64,000 bases of DNA from Paenibacillus pectinilyticus (GTDB lineage Bacteria > Bacillota > Bacilli > Paenibacillales > NBRC-103111): positions 558,380 through 622,379 of the forward strand of contig NZ_LYPC01000027.1 of assembly GCF_001700435.1 (NCBI RefSeq), read 5' to 3'. The translations under genes and the position numbers were made by a program. Numbering within the stretch: the stretch's first letter is position 1; each line of letters opens with the position of its first letter. This document shows positions 8,326 to 16,638 of this stretch, piece after piece. The notes under the pieces were generated by a model, which saw only the letters and a list, made by a program, of their open reading frames with translations, did not search any database and was not told the DNA's origin.

Positions 8326-10659
8326 CTATCGACCAATCGCATCGGCTTGAAAATCGTTAGTAATGGCAGCAATTTGAGGCAGCCAACGTTTATAAGTATC
8401 CAAAGAGAAGGCAGGGAAACCAAGAAGGTAGTGATTCCCATAGGTGTGTCCATCAATGTTCCATTCCATAAGAAATAGTTGCTGCTTGGCATGAGAAATA
8501 GGAATTTGGCCTAACTCGGAAGTTCCATTAGCCTCCACATCAAACTTCCCTTCTAACAGCGCTTCATTCGAATCTGCCTCCCAGATACGAAAGGTACCAG
8601 CAACGAATTCTCTAGAATCATTACCTGCTGCTACCCTGACATGCCAATTCGCAGGTTCGTCGATCATGATGCAGACAGGGAGCTGAACACGCTTAATATA
8701 GTGAAAGGCGAGCTTCTTTCCGTAGTAATAATCGACAACGCTATCTGAGAATTGCGGCCACCCGTCGATCATATTCCACCAGATAATCCCTGTTTTTCGC
8801 CATTTTTTGAGTCGGGCCGTCTCGATGAAAAATTTTTTGGCCTCAGCTTGGGAAATTTGCGAAGCGAGGATGAAGTCCTCCATAGATTCAGGAATAGCGC
8901 CGAATAGTTCCTTTATTTGATTCGCCATTAATTGAATGCGCGTCGCGTTATGCCCTTGTGAACCACTAACTTCAGTTGCGTGAGTAATCCATTGTTCGTT
9001 CTGGCTATCGAATGGCCATAGATACTCGGGTTCGATGAATGTCTGGATAGAAGATAAATTAGGACAGCCATGATAACCGATTTCACTGATAAAATGATCT
9101 GTACTCGTCTTATAAAAGCTGCTTTTATAATAATCGCGCGGCCCCCATAGATGTCGTTCGGGAGCTAAGTTCATGTTCCCTGATTGGATAACTTCAGGTG
9201 ACAGATAGGGCGAGCTTGGCAAATATGCCCGGTGAGGATCATATTGCTGGATAACTTGCGGAAGCACGGTTCGGGTGATCCGATTTACGTTAGGGTCAGG
9301 CAGACCAAACCACTGATACGCCTCGTCACATTCGTTATCGCCGCACCATAGGACAAGAGAGGGATGGTTCCGTAGTTTGCGCACAACGGAGCTGGCTTCG
9401 CTTCTCATGGCTTCGCTGAATTCGGGTGTTTGTGGATAGACCGCACAGGCCATTGCAAAATCCTGCCAAACCATCAACCCGTGACTGTCGCAAAAATTGA
9501 AAAACGCATGGTCCTCGTAAACATTTCCTCCCCAGCAGCGGACCATATTGCACCCTGTTTCACAGAACAGCTGAAGTGCACGTTCGTATCGACTGACATC
9601 TCGGCTATGAAATGCATCCATTGGCACCCAATTGGAGCCTTTGCACATAATCGGAGTATGGTTAATTTTGAAAAGAAATTCACCTCCCGATTCCGCGGTT
9701 GTCGTTTCGGTACGAATGAATTGGACGTGACGAATGCCTACCCGCTCTGTACGCGAAGCCAGGACACATCCCTGATGGATCAATTCAGTTGTAACCTCGT
9801 ATAGAGGAGATTCTCCATACCCATTCGGCCACCAGAGATGAGGATTCTCAAGGGAGATTGTCAGGTTGCCAACATGAAATAAGACTGGCTTACTCATTTG
9901 GAACTCGGATGCTCCCGACTTACCGGTTACCCTAATCTCCAATCCATGATAAAAATACGCGGGATCTGTTGCCACTCTGTAAAACAGTCCGATCTGTGCG
10001 GCCTGAAGATTCTTATCTACAGATAAGGTGTAGAAATAAAGATCGGTCAAAGCATGATCCTCACATACGACCAGAGAGACGGATCGCCAAATACCTGCCG
10101 AAACCGCACGGGGCATAATATCCCAGCCAAAGCTATGAGCAGCCTTTCTTACGAATAATTGCTCTCCGTTGGTAATGGGACCATAACAAATCGCATCCGT
10201 GCTGCGTTCCATAGCTTCTATGATGGGGGAACGCAACCTGACGAATAGCTTATTCACCCCATGCTGTATCAAAGAATTCGTTGTCGCGAGCTTAACTTCA
10301 ATAAACATATTGTCGCTCGAGCCAATTTCTTCGCCATTCAGCCAATAGGTTGCGTAGCAGTCCACCCCCATGAAGAGCAACTCAGTTCGTTTGCCTTCCA
10401 TCGTTGACGGTACAGTAAACTCTAGGCTGTACCACCATTCATATAACTCGAAGGGACGGAGTTCATTGATATTCGTTCCCACGAAAGGTTCGGGAAGAAG
10501 ACCATCACGGACCAAATCCAGCTCCACATTCCCCGGTACAGAAGCATGAATCCAAGGTATTTGCAAACGACTCAACTCATCTGGATAGTGAATATGCCGT
10601 TCTCCTTGCGGAAAATAAAAAAGCTTCCATTGTCCGTCTAGGCACAATTCATTTGTCAT
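8326..10659 (-). CDS. GH2 beta-mannosidase-like glycosidase
   Basis: A 777-residue cytoplasmic (no signal peptide) GH2 enzyme. The order is an N-terminal jelly roll starting LCLDGQWKLFYFP, an Ig-like domain, a TIM barrel with WVPMDAFHSRDVSRYE, and a C-terminal beta domain. The acid/base Glu443 lies in LWCGDNECDE and the nucleophile Glu526 in FISEIGYHG, which fits beta-mannosidases better than beta-galactosidases. The start at 10659 follows an AGGAGG 7 bases upstream; an in-frame ATG at 10692 has no such site. It heads the minus-strand operon GH2-SIS-ROK. Expected reaction: release of terminal beta-linked mannose from imported oligosaccharides. Another beta-glycoside is possible. Confidence 0.88.
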   Translation of the reverse strand: MTNELCLDGQWKLFYFPQGERHIHYPDELSRLQIPWIHASVPGNVELDLVRDGLLPEPFVGTNINELRPFELYEWWYSLEFTVPSTMEGKRTELLFMGVDCYATYWLNGEEIGSSDNMFIEVKLATTNSLIQHGVNKLFVRLRSPIIEAMERSTDAICYGPITNGEQLFVRKAAHSFGWDIMPRAVSAGIWRSVSLVVCEDHALTDLYFYTLSVDKNLQAAQIGLFYRVATDPAYFYHGLEIRVTGKSGASEFQMSKPVLFHVGNLTISLENPHLWWPNGYGESPLYEVTTELIHQGCVLASRTERVGIRHVQFIRTETTTAESGGEFLFKINHTPIMCKGSNWVPMDAFHSRDVSRYERALQLFCETGCNMVRCWGGNVYEDHAFFNFCDSHGLMVWQDFAMACAVYPQTPEFSEAMRSEASSVVRKLRNHPSLVLWCGDNECDEAYQWFGLPDPNVNRITRTVLPQVIQQYDPHRAYLPSSPYLSPEVIQSGNMNLAPERHLWGPRDYYKSSFYKTSTDHFISEIGYHGCPNLSSIQTFIEPEYLWPFDSQNEQWITHATEVSGSQGHNATRIQLMANQIKELFGAIPESMEDFILASQISQAEAKKFFIETARLKKWRKTGIIWWNMIDGWPQFSDSVVDYYYGKKLAFHYIKRVQLPVCIMIDEPANWHVRVAAGNDSREFVAGTFRIWEADSNEALLEGKFDVEANGTSELGQIPISHAKQQLFLMEWNIDGHTYGNHYLLGFPAFSLDTYKRWLPQIAAITNDFQADAIGR

Positions 10660-10745
10660 AGAGAAACCTCCTTGTAATGGTACATACTGCACCTATTGTA
10701 TAAAGGAGTTCGTATTAAAACTTATCGTATGTTCAGACGAGTTGC

Positions 10746-10764
10746 ACGATTTTCGGATAATCGT
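10746..10764. promoter_or_regulatory. dyad in the divergent promoter region
   Basis: ACGATT and AATCGT form a perfect 6-bp inverted repeat with a 7-base spacer. It lies between the divergent GH2 (minus) and SGNH (plus) genes, about 87 bases upstream of the GH2 start. It may be an operator; the binding protein is unknown. Confidence 0.35.
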
Positions 10765-10807
10765 AAATTCTGATAACTCAGAGTGAGTAGAAAGTTAGGA
10801 GGCTATC

Positions 10808-10868
10808 CATTTTTGAAGAAAAATGCCTAATGTGCAATATACTTTATCGTTACCATGGCCTAATGTTG
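10808..10868 (+). promoter_or_regulatory. shared 61-base promoter element, copy A
   Basis: This stretch upstream of the SGNH gene aligns without gaps to 12985-13045, upstream of the ABC importer. Common blocks include CATTTTTGAAG, CAATATAC (containing a possible -10, TATACT) and GCCTAA-GTTG at the 3' end. Within it, GCCTAATGT occurs twice, 32 bases apart, as a direct repeat. That pattern suggests an AraC-type activator site. Confidence 0.6.
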
Positions 10869-10908
10869 AAGTGTGACAAGTTTTTATAATGGAAGGAGTT
10901 GCGTGCCC

Positions 10909-11946
10909 ATGAATCCAAAGAGCCGCCGACAGACTGCGGAAGCATTCATTTTTGTAAAAGAAGAGAACATGTCTATCCGATACCGTCCTTTAGCCAAGGA
11001 GGTTATGGTAGTAAGGAGTCATGCGGATGAGAATCATCCAAACAATATCATTTACGCAGAGGGAATAGACTATGTTGTCGATTACGATCGCGGTGTCGTA
11101 CGCCGGACGAAACAAAGCCTGATTCCAGATTGGTCCCGTCACGAATTATACGGTCAAACGGTGTTTGATCATACAGTGTTCAAAAATTGCAGTAATCGTG
11201 AATTTACGGTGTATGGGGATTATGTGTATGATAACGATCCATTTACGGACAGCTTCGTTGCCCATGATAGCGGAAAAGGAGCTGGGGTGGAGCGATGGCT
11301 TTCCAAATTGCAAACCAGCGAGGAGCGTTCCATCGTTGTTTTTGGTGACAGCATTAGTGCAGGAGGGGAAGCGAGCGAAGAAAAGTTTATGTACTTCAAT
11401 CGGGTTCATCAATTTCTCAATGACTACTACCCGAACAGCCGAATCCGTCTGATAAACAAATCAGTCGGTGGTGAAACGAGCACAGCTGGAAAGAATCGCA
11501 TACAGCGCGATGTCATTCCTTTGCAACCAGATCTCGTGATCATCGGATTCGGTATGAACGATCAGAACAAATATGGGGAAGGGGTTGGCGTTTCGCCGGT
11601 GGATTTTGAAAGCAATCTACGTCAAATGATTGAGGCTGTCAAGGAGTTGGACAACAGCGATCTTGTGCTCGTGACGCCTTGTATGCCAAATCCGAAATGG
11701 TGGTATGCCAGCGGATCGACGGGCACGTATGCGGAAATCATTCGCCGGCTGGGCCGGGAATACGGTATCGGCGTAGCTGACGTCACTGCGATTTGGGAGC
11801 AGGAACTGGCCGCAGGCAAATCGGCGGAAAGTCTGCTCCTGAATAACATCAATCATCCGAATGATTATGGCCACTGGCTTTATTTCCAAGCTTTCATCCC
11901 GCTGCTGAAGGAAAACCAAAAGATAACCGAAACGGAAAAAGCTTGA
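10909..11946 (+). CDS. SGNH/GDSL hydrolase with N-terminal beta domain
   Basis: A 345-residue protein without a signal peptide. The first 135 or so residues form an accessory beta-rich region. The SGNH domain then starts at VVFGDSISAGGEAS, with nucleophile Ser148. Block II Gly is in KSVGGETS, block III is GFGMNDQ with the oxyanion Asn, and block V carries His316 in NHPND. The usual block V Asp is replaced by Asn313. These enzymes usually remove O-acetyl or other acyl groups from glycans. The start at 10909 has GGAAGGAG 10 bases upstream; an earlier in-frame ATG at 10873 does not. The stop codon lies inside the terminator stem. Confidence 0.85.
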   Translation: MNPKSRRQTAEAFIFVKEENMSIRYRPLAKEVMVVRSHADENHPNNIIYAEGIDYVVDYDRGVVRRTKQSLIPDWSRHELYGQTVFDHTVFKNCSNREFTVYGDYVYDNDPFTDSFVAHDSGKGAGVERWLSKLQTSEERSIVVFGDSISAGGEASEEKFMYFNRVHQFLNDYYPNSRIRLINKSVGGETSTAGKNRIQRDVIPLQPDLVIIGFGMNDQNKYGEGVGVSPVDFESNLRQMIEAVKELDNSDLVLVTPCMPNPKWWYASGSTGTYAEIIRRLGREYGIGVADVTAIWEQELAAGKSAESLLLNNINHPNDYGHWLYFQAFIPLLKENQKITETEKA

Positions 11947-11962
11947 GAAATCAAGCTTTTTT
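11936..11962. terminator. bidirectional terminator between SGNH and AraC genes
   Basis: AAAAAGCTTGA and TCAAGCTTTTTT pair around a GAAA loop. Because A- and T-runs flank both sides, it can end transcripts of both convergent genes. The SGNH stop codon (11944-11946) is inside the stem. Confidence 0.9.
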
Positions 11963-11976
11963 GTCATTCAACGCCT

Positions 11977-12828
11977 TCATAAAACCCGCCGTCCTGCGTG
12001 GGGTGACAACCCGTACTTTCTTTTAAAACAACGGATGAAATATGGTAAGGAATTAAAGCCGGAAGCCAAGGCTATTTCCGTAACAGGTAAGTTGGAATTG
12101 AACAGCAGCCTATGCGCAAATTGAAGTCGGTGCTCCTGGACATAGTGCTGAAACGATTGGCCCATGATATGACTGAATTTTTCGCTGAAATAATTGGGGC
12201 TCCATGAGGAATGCGCTGCAGCCTGTTGGAGTGTTATGGGTTCGCGAAAATGGAAATCGATATAGTTCAAAGCTTTACGCAGCTTTATTCGTTCAGGCGC
12301 TTCGCTAAGTGATGTATCTAACGTCACTTGAGGTTCCGTTGGAATCATACGCAGGATATCGACAAGCATCCTATCTAACGTGGCACGGATGGCTTGTTTT
12401 GTACCTATTCGTGATTCCGAGCTTTCCTTCATTAACCTGCGGCATTCCAATTCCATGTAAGCCAGTAACGAGTTATCACAGCGGATCGACAAGCGATCCG
12501 GCTGTTGGAAGAGCAAGAGTCGCAGTTCCTCATCGAGCCATTCCTCGGTAAATTTCATATTGATGAGACGAAGCGGGTGGCCTGGATCAGGAATAATCGT
12601 ATGGAAGTCGACGGGGGTCAAAAGATATACCGATCCTGCGAGAAGCAGGGATGACTCTCCGTTCATTATTTGTGTGCCACTACCAGATAATATAATCTCC
12701 ATCTCGAAAAATTCATGGCCGTGCAATTCGTGAATTCGACTTACCTCATACTCAGAGATACTGAAATGGAAGGATGGGGAGAGGAATTCATCGATCATAT
12801 ATCGATAGGGCATTTGCACTCTTCGCAT
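11977..12828 (-). CDS. AraC-family regulator with cupin sensor domain
   Basis: A 283-residue regulator. The N-terminal cupin-type ligand domain contains HELHGHEFFEMEIILSGSG (about residues 30-48) and LLAGSVYLLTPVDFHTI. The C-terminal double helix-turn-helix covers about residues 185-280 (QAAAHSSWSPNYFSEKFSHI, then EIALASGFNSLPYFIRCFKR). The start at 12828 has GAGGAG 7 bases upstream; a longer in-frame start at 12921 adds a non-family-like extension. It is divergent from the ABC importer at 13098 and probably controls it, possibly through the element at 12985-13045. Confidence 0.87.
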   Translation of the reverse strand: MRRVQMPYRYMIDEFLSPSFHFSISEYEVSRIHELHGHEFFEMEIILSGSGTQIMNGESSLLLAGSVYLLTPVDFHTIIPDPGHPLRLINMKFTEEWLDEELRLLLFQQPDRLSIRCDNSLLAYMELECRRLMKESSESRIGTKQAIRATLDRMLVDILRMIPTEPQVTLDTSLSEAPERIKLRKALNYIDFHFREPITLQQAAAHSSWSPNYFSEKFSHIMGQSFQHYVQEHRLQFAHRLLFNSNLPVTEIALASGFNSLPYFIRCFKRKYGLSPHAGRRVL

Positions 12829-12984
12829 GACTACGCTCCTCTCCGTGTATTCTTCTTGTCCAGTATACAATATCAAGTGAATTCGGTGGAGGATGCAGCT
12901 TGGTTTTTCCATGATAAACACATAGGTTAGAGTAACTACTTAGAATTATAGTTTTTAAACTTCATGGTAAAGCAGTTACCTACA

Positions 12985-13045
12985 CATTTTTGAAGGAAAA
13001 TACCTAGATTACAATATACAATCCCTAAGCCATCGCCTAAAGTTG
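12985..13045 (+). promoter_or_regulatory. shared 61-base promoter element, copy B
   Basis: Gap-free counterpart of 10808-10868, ending 52 bases before the first permease start. It keeps CATTTTTGAAG, CAATATAC and CGCCTAA-GTTG. The two CCTA-containing half-sites are again 32 bases apart. It lies in the gap divergent from the AraC gene ending at 12828. Confidence 0.6.
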
Positions 13046-13097
13046 GGTTATTAACAAAGATGGCAGTCAAAATTAAAGGCTAGGATGTGTTGAATGG

Positions 13098-14000
13098 ATG
13101 GTAAGGATTTTCAAGAAAAATTTCGGAGTGACCCTGCTGGCACTGCCTGGATTCCTGTTGATTTTACTTTTTAATTATGTACCACTTTACGGATTGCTGC
13201 TTCCTTTTAAGAATTATAAGTACAATCTTGGCATTTGGAACAGTCCTTGGGTCGGGTTAGACAATTTCGGCTTCTTATTTAATGGGAATGTGCTGTATCG
13301 CGTTCTGCGTAATACGCTTCTGTATAACGCTGTTTTCATTATATTGGGGACGTTCCTCTCCATTATTATTGCCTTATTATTATTTGAGCTCAGCCGTAAA
13401 TTTGTGAAGGTGTATCAAACGATCCTGTTCATTCCTTATTTTATTTCTTGGGTGGTTGCTGGCTTTGCGTTTAGGGCGTTGTTTGATATGGAGCATGGCG
13501 TTATCAACAGTGTCTTAGTTGCAGTGGGTAAAGCGCCGATCCTTTGGTATAGCGAGCCGCAGTATTGGCCTTACATTCTAGTGGCTGCAGCGGTTTGGAA
13601 GGGACTTGGTTATGGATCAGTGATCTACTACGCTGCTCTCATGGGCATTGATTCTGAGTATTATGATGCAGCCAAAATTGATGGAGCCAGTAAAATTCGG
13701 CAGGCGTTTTCCATATCCGTGCCTATGATTAAACCGATGATCATTATGTTGGTTATTCTTCAAATAGGAAGTATCTGCTACAGTGATTTCGGTTTGTTTT
13801 ACAATGTGACGTTGAATTCATCCTTGATCTATCAGACAACAGATGTCATTGATACATTCGTGTATAGATCTCTTATTGATATTGGTGATATTGGCATGGC
13901 TTCAGCAGCAGGTTTTTTCCAATCGATTGTTGGATTCTGCTTAGTACTGATAACCAATTTCATCGTAAGAAGGATCAATCCAGAAAACTCACTTTTCTAA
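13098..14000 (+). CDS. sugar ABC importer permease 1 (LplB-like)
   Basis: A 300-residue integral membrane permease with six predicted membrane segments. The cytoplasmic coupling loop reads YYDAAKIDGASKIRQAFSISVPMIKP (EAA-type motif), and the N-terminus has PGFLLILLFNYVPLYGL as in LplB-type proteins. It imports an oligosaccharide delivered by the lipoprotein at 14994, together with the second permease 12 bases downstream. No ATPase gene is present, as is common in such Firmicutes operons that share an MsmX-type ATPase. The ribosome site before the ATG is weak (AGGA), so initiation at the overlapping upstream ATG is conceivable but out of frame. Confidence 0.9.
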   Translation: MVRIFKKNFGVTLLALPGFLLILLFNYVPLYGLLLPFKNYKYNLGIWNSPWVGLDNFGFLFNGNVLYRVLRNTLLYNAVFIILGTFLSIIIALLLFELSRKFVKVYQTILFIPYFISWVVAGFAFRALFDMEHGVINSVLVAVGKAPILWYSEPQYWPYILVAAAVWKGLGYGSVIYYAALMGIDSEYYDAAKIDGASKIRQAFSISVPMIKPMIIMLVILQIGSICYSDFGLFYNVTLNSSLIYQTTDVIDTFVYRSLIDIGDIGMASAAGFFQSIVGFCLVLITNFIVRRINPENSLF

Positions 14001-14012
14001 GGAGAATCGTCT

Positions 14013-14921
14013 ATGAATCCTCAAAGATCAATTCGTGTACGGCCGCCAATTACAGCGGGAAAATTAGTCATTCATATCCTATTTATCTTGTTATGCGCAG
14101 TTTGTGTGTTTCCCTTTCTTGTCATTATAGGAACCTCCTTTCAAACGGAAAATGACATTATTAAATATGGCTATTCCATGATTCCTAAAAATTTTACATT
14201 CGATGCCTATAAGGTGATCCTGCACGATCCTAAGGTTCTGCTGAATTCTTATCTGGTTACGATCGGTACGACAGTCGTAGGTTCTTTAATCGGGATGTGG
14301 GTAACCACGACCTACGCATATGCGCTTTCGCGCAAAGACTATTCCTACCGTTCGTTCCTTGCCTTTTTCATATTTTTCACCATGCTCTTCCATGGCGGGA
14401 TGGTTCCTTCCTATATCCTCATGGTGAAATGGCTGGGCCTCAGAAATAATATCCTGGCACTCATCTTGCCATATTTGATTAGCGGTTGGTTCGTGCTGCT
14501 GATGAAAGGCTTCTTGCAGACCATACCGGATGCGATCATTGAGTCAGCGAAAATGGATGGCGCAGGGGAGCTCAGGATTTTCACGCAAATTGTGCTGCAG
14601 ATATCCAAACCAGCCTTGGCTACATTAGGTCTGTTCTTTGCACTCCAGTATTGGAATGATTGGTGGCTGACCTTGCTCTATATGGATCAGAATAGCTTGA
14701 TGAAGCTGCAATATTTACTAATTCGTGTTCTCAAAAATATGGAGTATTTGAACTCGAGCGAGGCCATTCAATATGGACTGGTGAAACCAGGTATGCAAGT
14801 GCCTTCCTTGAGTGCTCGCATGGCGATGTGTATTTTGGCTGCAGGACCGATGCTGCTTGTGTTCCCACTGTTTCAGAAGTATTTTGTGCAGGGGATAACG
14901 GTAGGTTCGGTAAAGGGTTGA
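14013..14921 (+). CDS. sugar ABC importer permease 2 (LplC/YtcP-like)
   Basis: A 302-residue partner permease with six predicted membrane segments. The family N-terminus reads FILLCAVCVFPFLVIIGTSF and the EAA-type loop reads IESAKMDGAGELRIFTQIVLQ. The C-terminal end YFVQGITVGSVKG is characteristic of carbohydrate permeases of this group. AAGGAG precedes the ATG. It is the second gene of the operon permease-permease-lipoprotein and forms a heterodimer with the product of 13098 in the membrane. Confidence 0.9.
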   Translation: MNPQRSIRVRPPITAGKLVIHILFILLCAVCVFPFLVIIGTSFQTENDIIKYGYSMIPKNFTFDAYKVILHDPKVLLNSYLVTIGTTVVGSLIGMWVTTTYAYALSRKDYSYRSFLAFFIFFTMLFHGGMVPSYILMVKWLGLRNNILALILPYLISGWFVLLMKGFLQTIPDAIIESAKMDGAGELRIFTQIVLQISKPALATLGLFFALQYWNDWWLTLLYMDQNSLMKLQYLLIRVLKNMEYLNSSEAIQYGLVKPGMQVPSLSARMAMCILAAGPMLLVFPLFQKYFVQGITVGSVKG

Positions 14922-14993
14922 TAGTTTCAGATGCAGGAAAAACACGCTGCGTCTGTAAATTATATATAAAGACGATATAAGGGAGGCATCCAC

Positions 14994-16547
14994 GTGAAAG
15001 GTCAAAAAGTAAAAGCTTCAAAATGGTTTGGACCAGGAACATCCGTCTTGCTTGCAACAACGATTGTAATTAGCGGTTGCAGCACAACTGAGAAAAAGAA
15101 TGAAAGCGCTAGCGCTAGCCCAGTTGCTAGTACGGCGGCGGCAACTACGAATCCGACGAAAGATTTCGTTGATATTAGCTGGTTCATGCCAAAACCGATC
15201 GACAACATGAAGGATCAAGAAGCGGTTGAAGCGGTAGCGAACAAACTGATCAAGGAAAAAATTAATGCAAATGTGCACTTTAACTTAATTGATAACGCGG
15301 GCTGGGAAGATAAGATCAAGCTGAAGTCAGCTGCTGGCGAGCCCTACGATCTCGTATTTACCTCAAACACATCTAATAATTTAAATGCGAATGTGCAAAA
15401 AGGCGCCTTTATGCCGCTTGATGACTTACTGCAGAAGTATGGGCAAAATATTTTGAAGAAAGTAGATCCGCGTGCTTGGAAAGCTGTTACGTACAAAGGG
15501 AAGATCATGGCGATTCCTGCTCAGACACCTTACAGTCCGGCATCTGCGTATGTATTTAAGAAAGATTTAGTTGAGAAATATAAATTCGATTATAAGAATG
15601 TCAAGAGTCTCAGCGACTTAGAGCCATTCTTAAAAACGATTAAGGAAAATGAGCCGAACATGATTCCAGTCATTGCAACGGCCAATGGAGCGACTTCTGG
15701 CGTAGGGTTACCCGACTATACAACCGTCGTAGGTGGCATATCTTTCAGCGAGAAGGAAGGGAAATTCGTCAAAACCCTTGATATCCCGCAAAACTATGAA
15801 AATTATAGAATCATGAATGATTTCTATAAGAAAGGCTATATTGCCAAAGATGCCGCAATCAAGACGGATTATCTGGCTGAAGCGAAATCAGGGAAATATG
15901 CCGTACTTCGTGATTCAGGCGGTTATACCGAGGATGGGTCGAAATCGACAAGCACGTATGGATTCCCAACCGTTGAAACATTCAGCTCACAGCCGACCAT
16001 TTCAACGGCTTCCATGACGGCTGCTGCGACAGCGATTAGTGCAACTTCGAAGAATCCAGAAAGAGCTATGATGCTGCTCGATTATATTTGGAGTGATAAG
16101 TACTTATTGAATACACTTGCTTATGGCGTGGAAGGTAAAAATTACACGGTTAAATCGGGTACGGTTAAAGATCCTAACCCAACGATCGAAGCCAAAACCG
16201 GTGCTGAACAAACATGGGCGATTTGGCATAACTGGCTCGGGCCTCTTTGGGATCAATGGGATTCCAACTGGAATTCAACGAAAGCTTTGGAAGCGATGAG
16301 AAAAACGAATGAAAACGGCAAGGCATCTGGTCTGCTCGGATTTGTCTTTAATAATGAACCTGTCAAAACGGAGATTGCTCAAATCGGTGCTGTTAATAAA
16401 GAGGCGAATCCGATCTTTACAACGGGATCCATGCCGGACTACGCGAAGTATGTTGAGGATACGAAGAAGAAACTGGTTGATGCAGGTATAGATAAAATAA
16501 TGGCAGAGATTCAGAAGCAATATGATGCTTGGAAAGCTGGAAATTAA
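14994..16547 (+). CDS. sugar-binding lipoprotein of ABC importer
   Basis: A 517-residue extracellular solute-binding protein. The start is GTG, with GGGAGG 7 bases upstream. A signal peptide leads to the lipobox VISGC, whose Cys is near residue 29 and would be lipid-anchored, followed by a Ser/Ala/Thr-rich linker. The rest has the family-1 binding-protein style (FVDISWFMPKP, AGEPYDLVFTSN, YNPAS-like hinge regions). It presents an oligosaccharide to the permeases of 13098 and 14013. The operon ends at the terminator at 16571. Confidence 0.9.
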   Translation: MKGQKVKASKWFGPGTSVLLATTIVISGCSTTEKKNESASASPVASTAAATTNPTKDFVDISWFMPKPIDNMKDQEAVEAVANKLIKEKINANVHFNLIDNAGWEDKIKLKSAAGEPYDLVFTSNTSNNLNANVQKGAFMPLDDLLQKYGQNILKKVDPRAWKAVTYKGKIMAIPAQTPYSPASAYVFKKDLVEKYKFDYKNVKSLSDLEPFLKTIKENEPNMIPVIATANGATSGVGLPDYTTVVGGISFSEKEGKFVKTLDIPQNYENYRIMNDFYKKGYIAKDAAIKTDYLAEAKSGKYAVLRDSGGYTEDGSKSTSTYGFPTVETFSSQPTISTASMTAAATAISATSKNPERAMMLLDYIWSDKYLLNTLAYGVEGKNYTVKSGTVKDPNPTIEAKTGAEQTWAIWHNWLGPLWDQWDSNWNSTKALEAMRKTNENGKASGLLGFVFNNEPVKTEIAQIGAVNKEANPIFTTGSMPDYAKYVEDTKKKLVDAGIDKIMAEIQKQYDAWKAGN

Positions 16548-16570
16548 ATAATGACATGATCTTATGACAC

Positions 16571-16605
16571 AATGACACTGCTGACTGAGGGCAGTGTCAT
16601 TGTTT
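16571..16605 (+). terminator. terminator after the ABC importer operon
   Basis: AATGACACTGC pairs with GCAGTGTCATT around an 8-9-base loop, followed by GTTT. It falls inside the N-terminal extension of the next open frame, which argues for the later start of that gene at 16639. Confidence 0.8.
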
Positions 16606-16638
16606 CCAAAAAGCAAATCCATTGGAAAAGGGAGTGTA

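Noticed and set aside
16594-16638. Start of the giant glycosidase at 16594
   Set aside because: That extension runs through the terminator stem of the previous operon and precedes the ribosome site. The signal peptide fits a start at 16639 or 16642.
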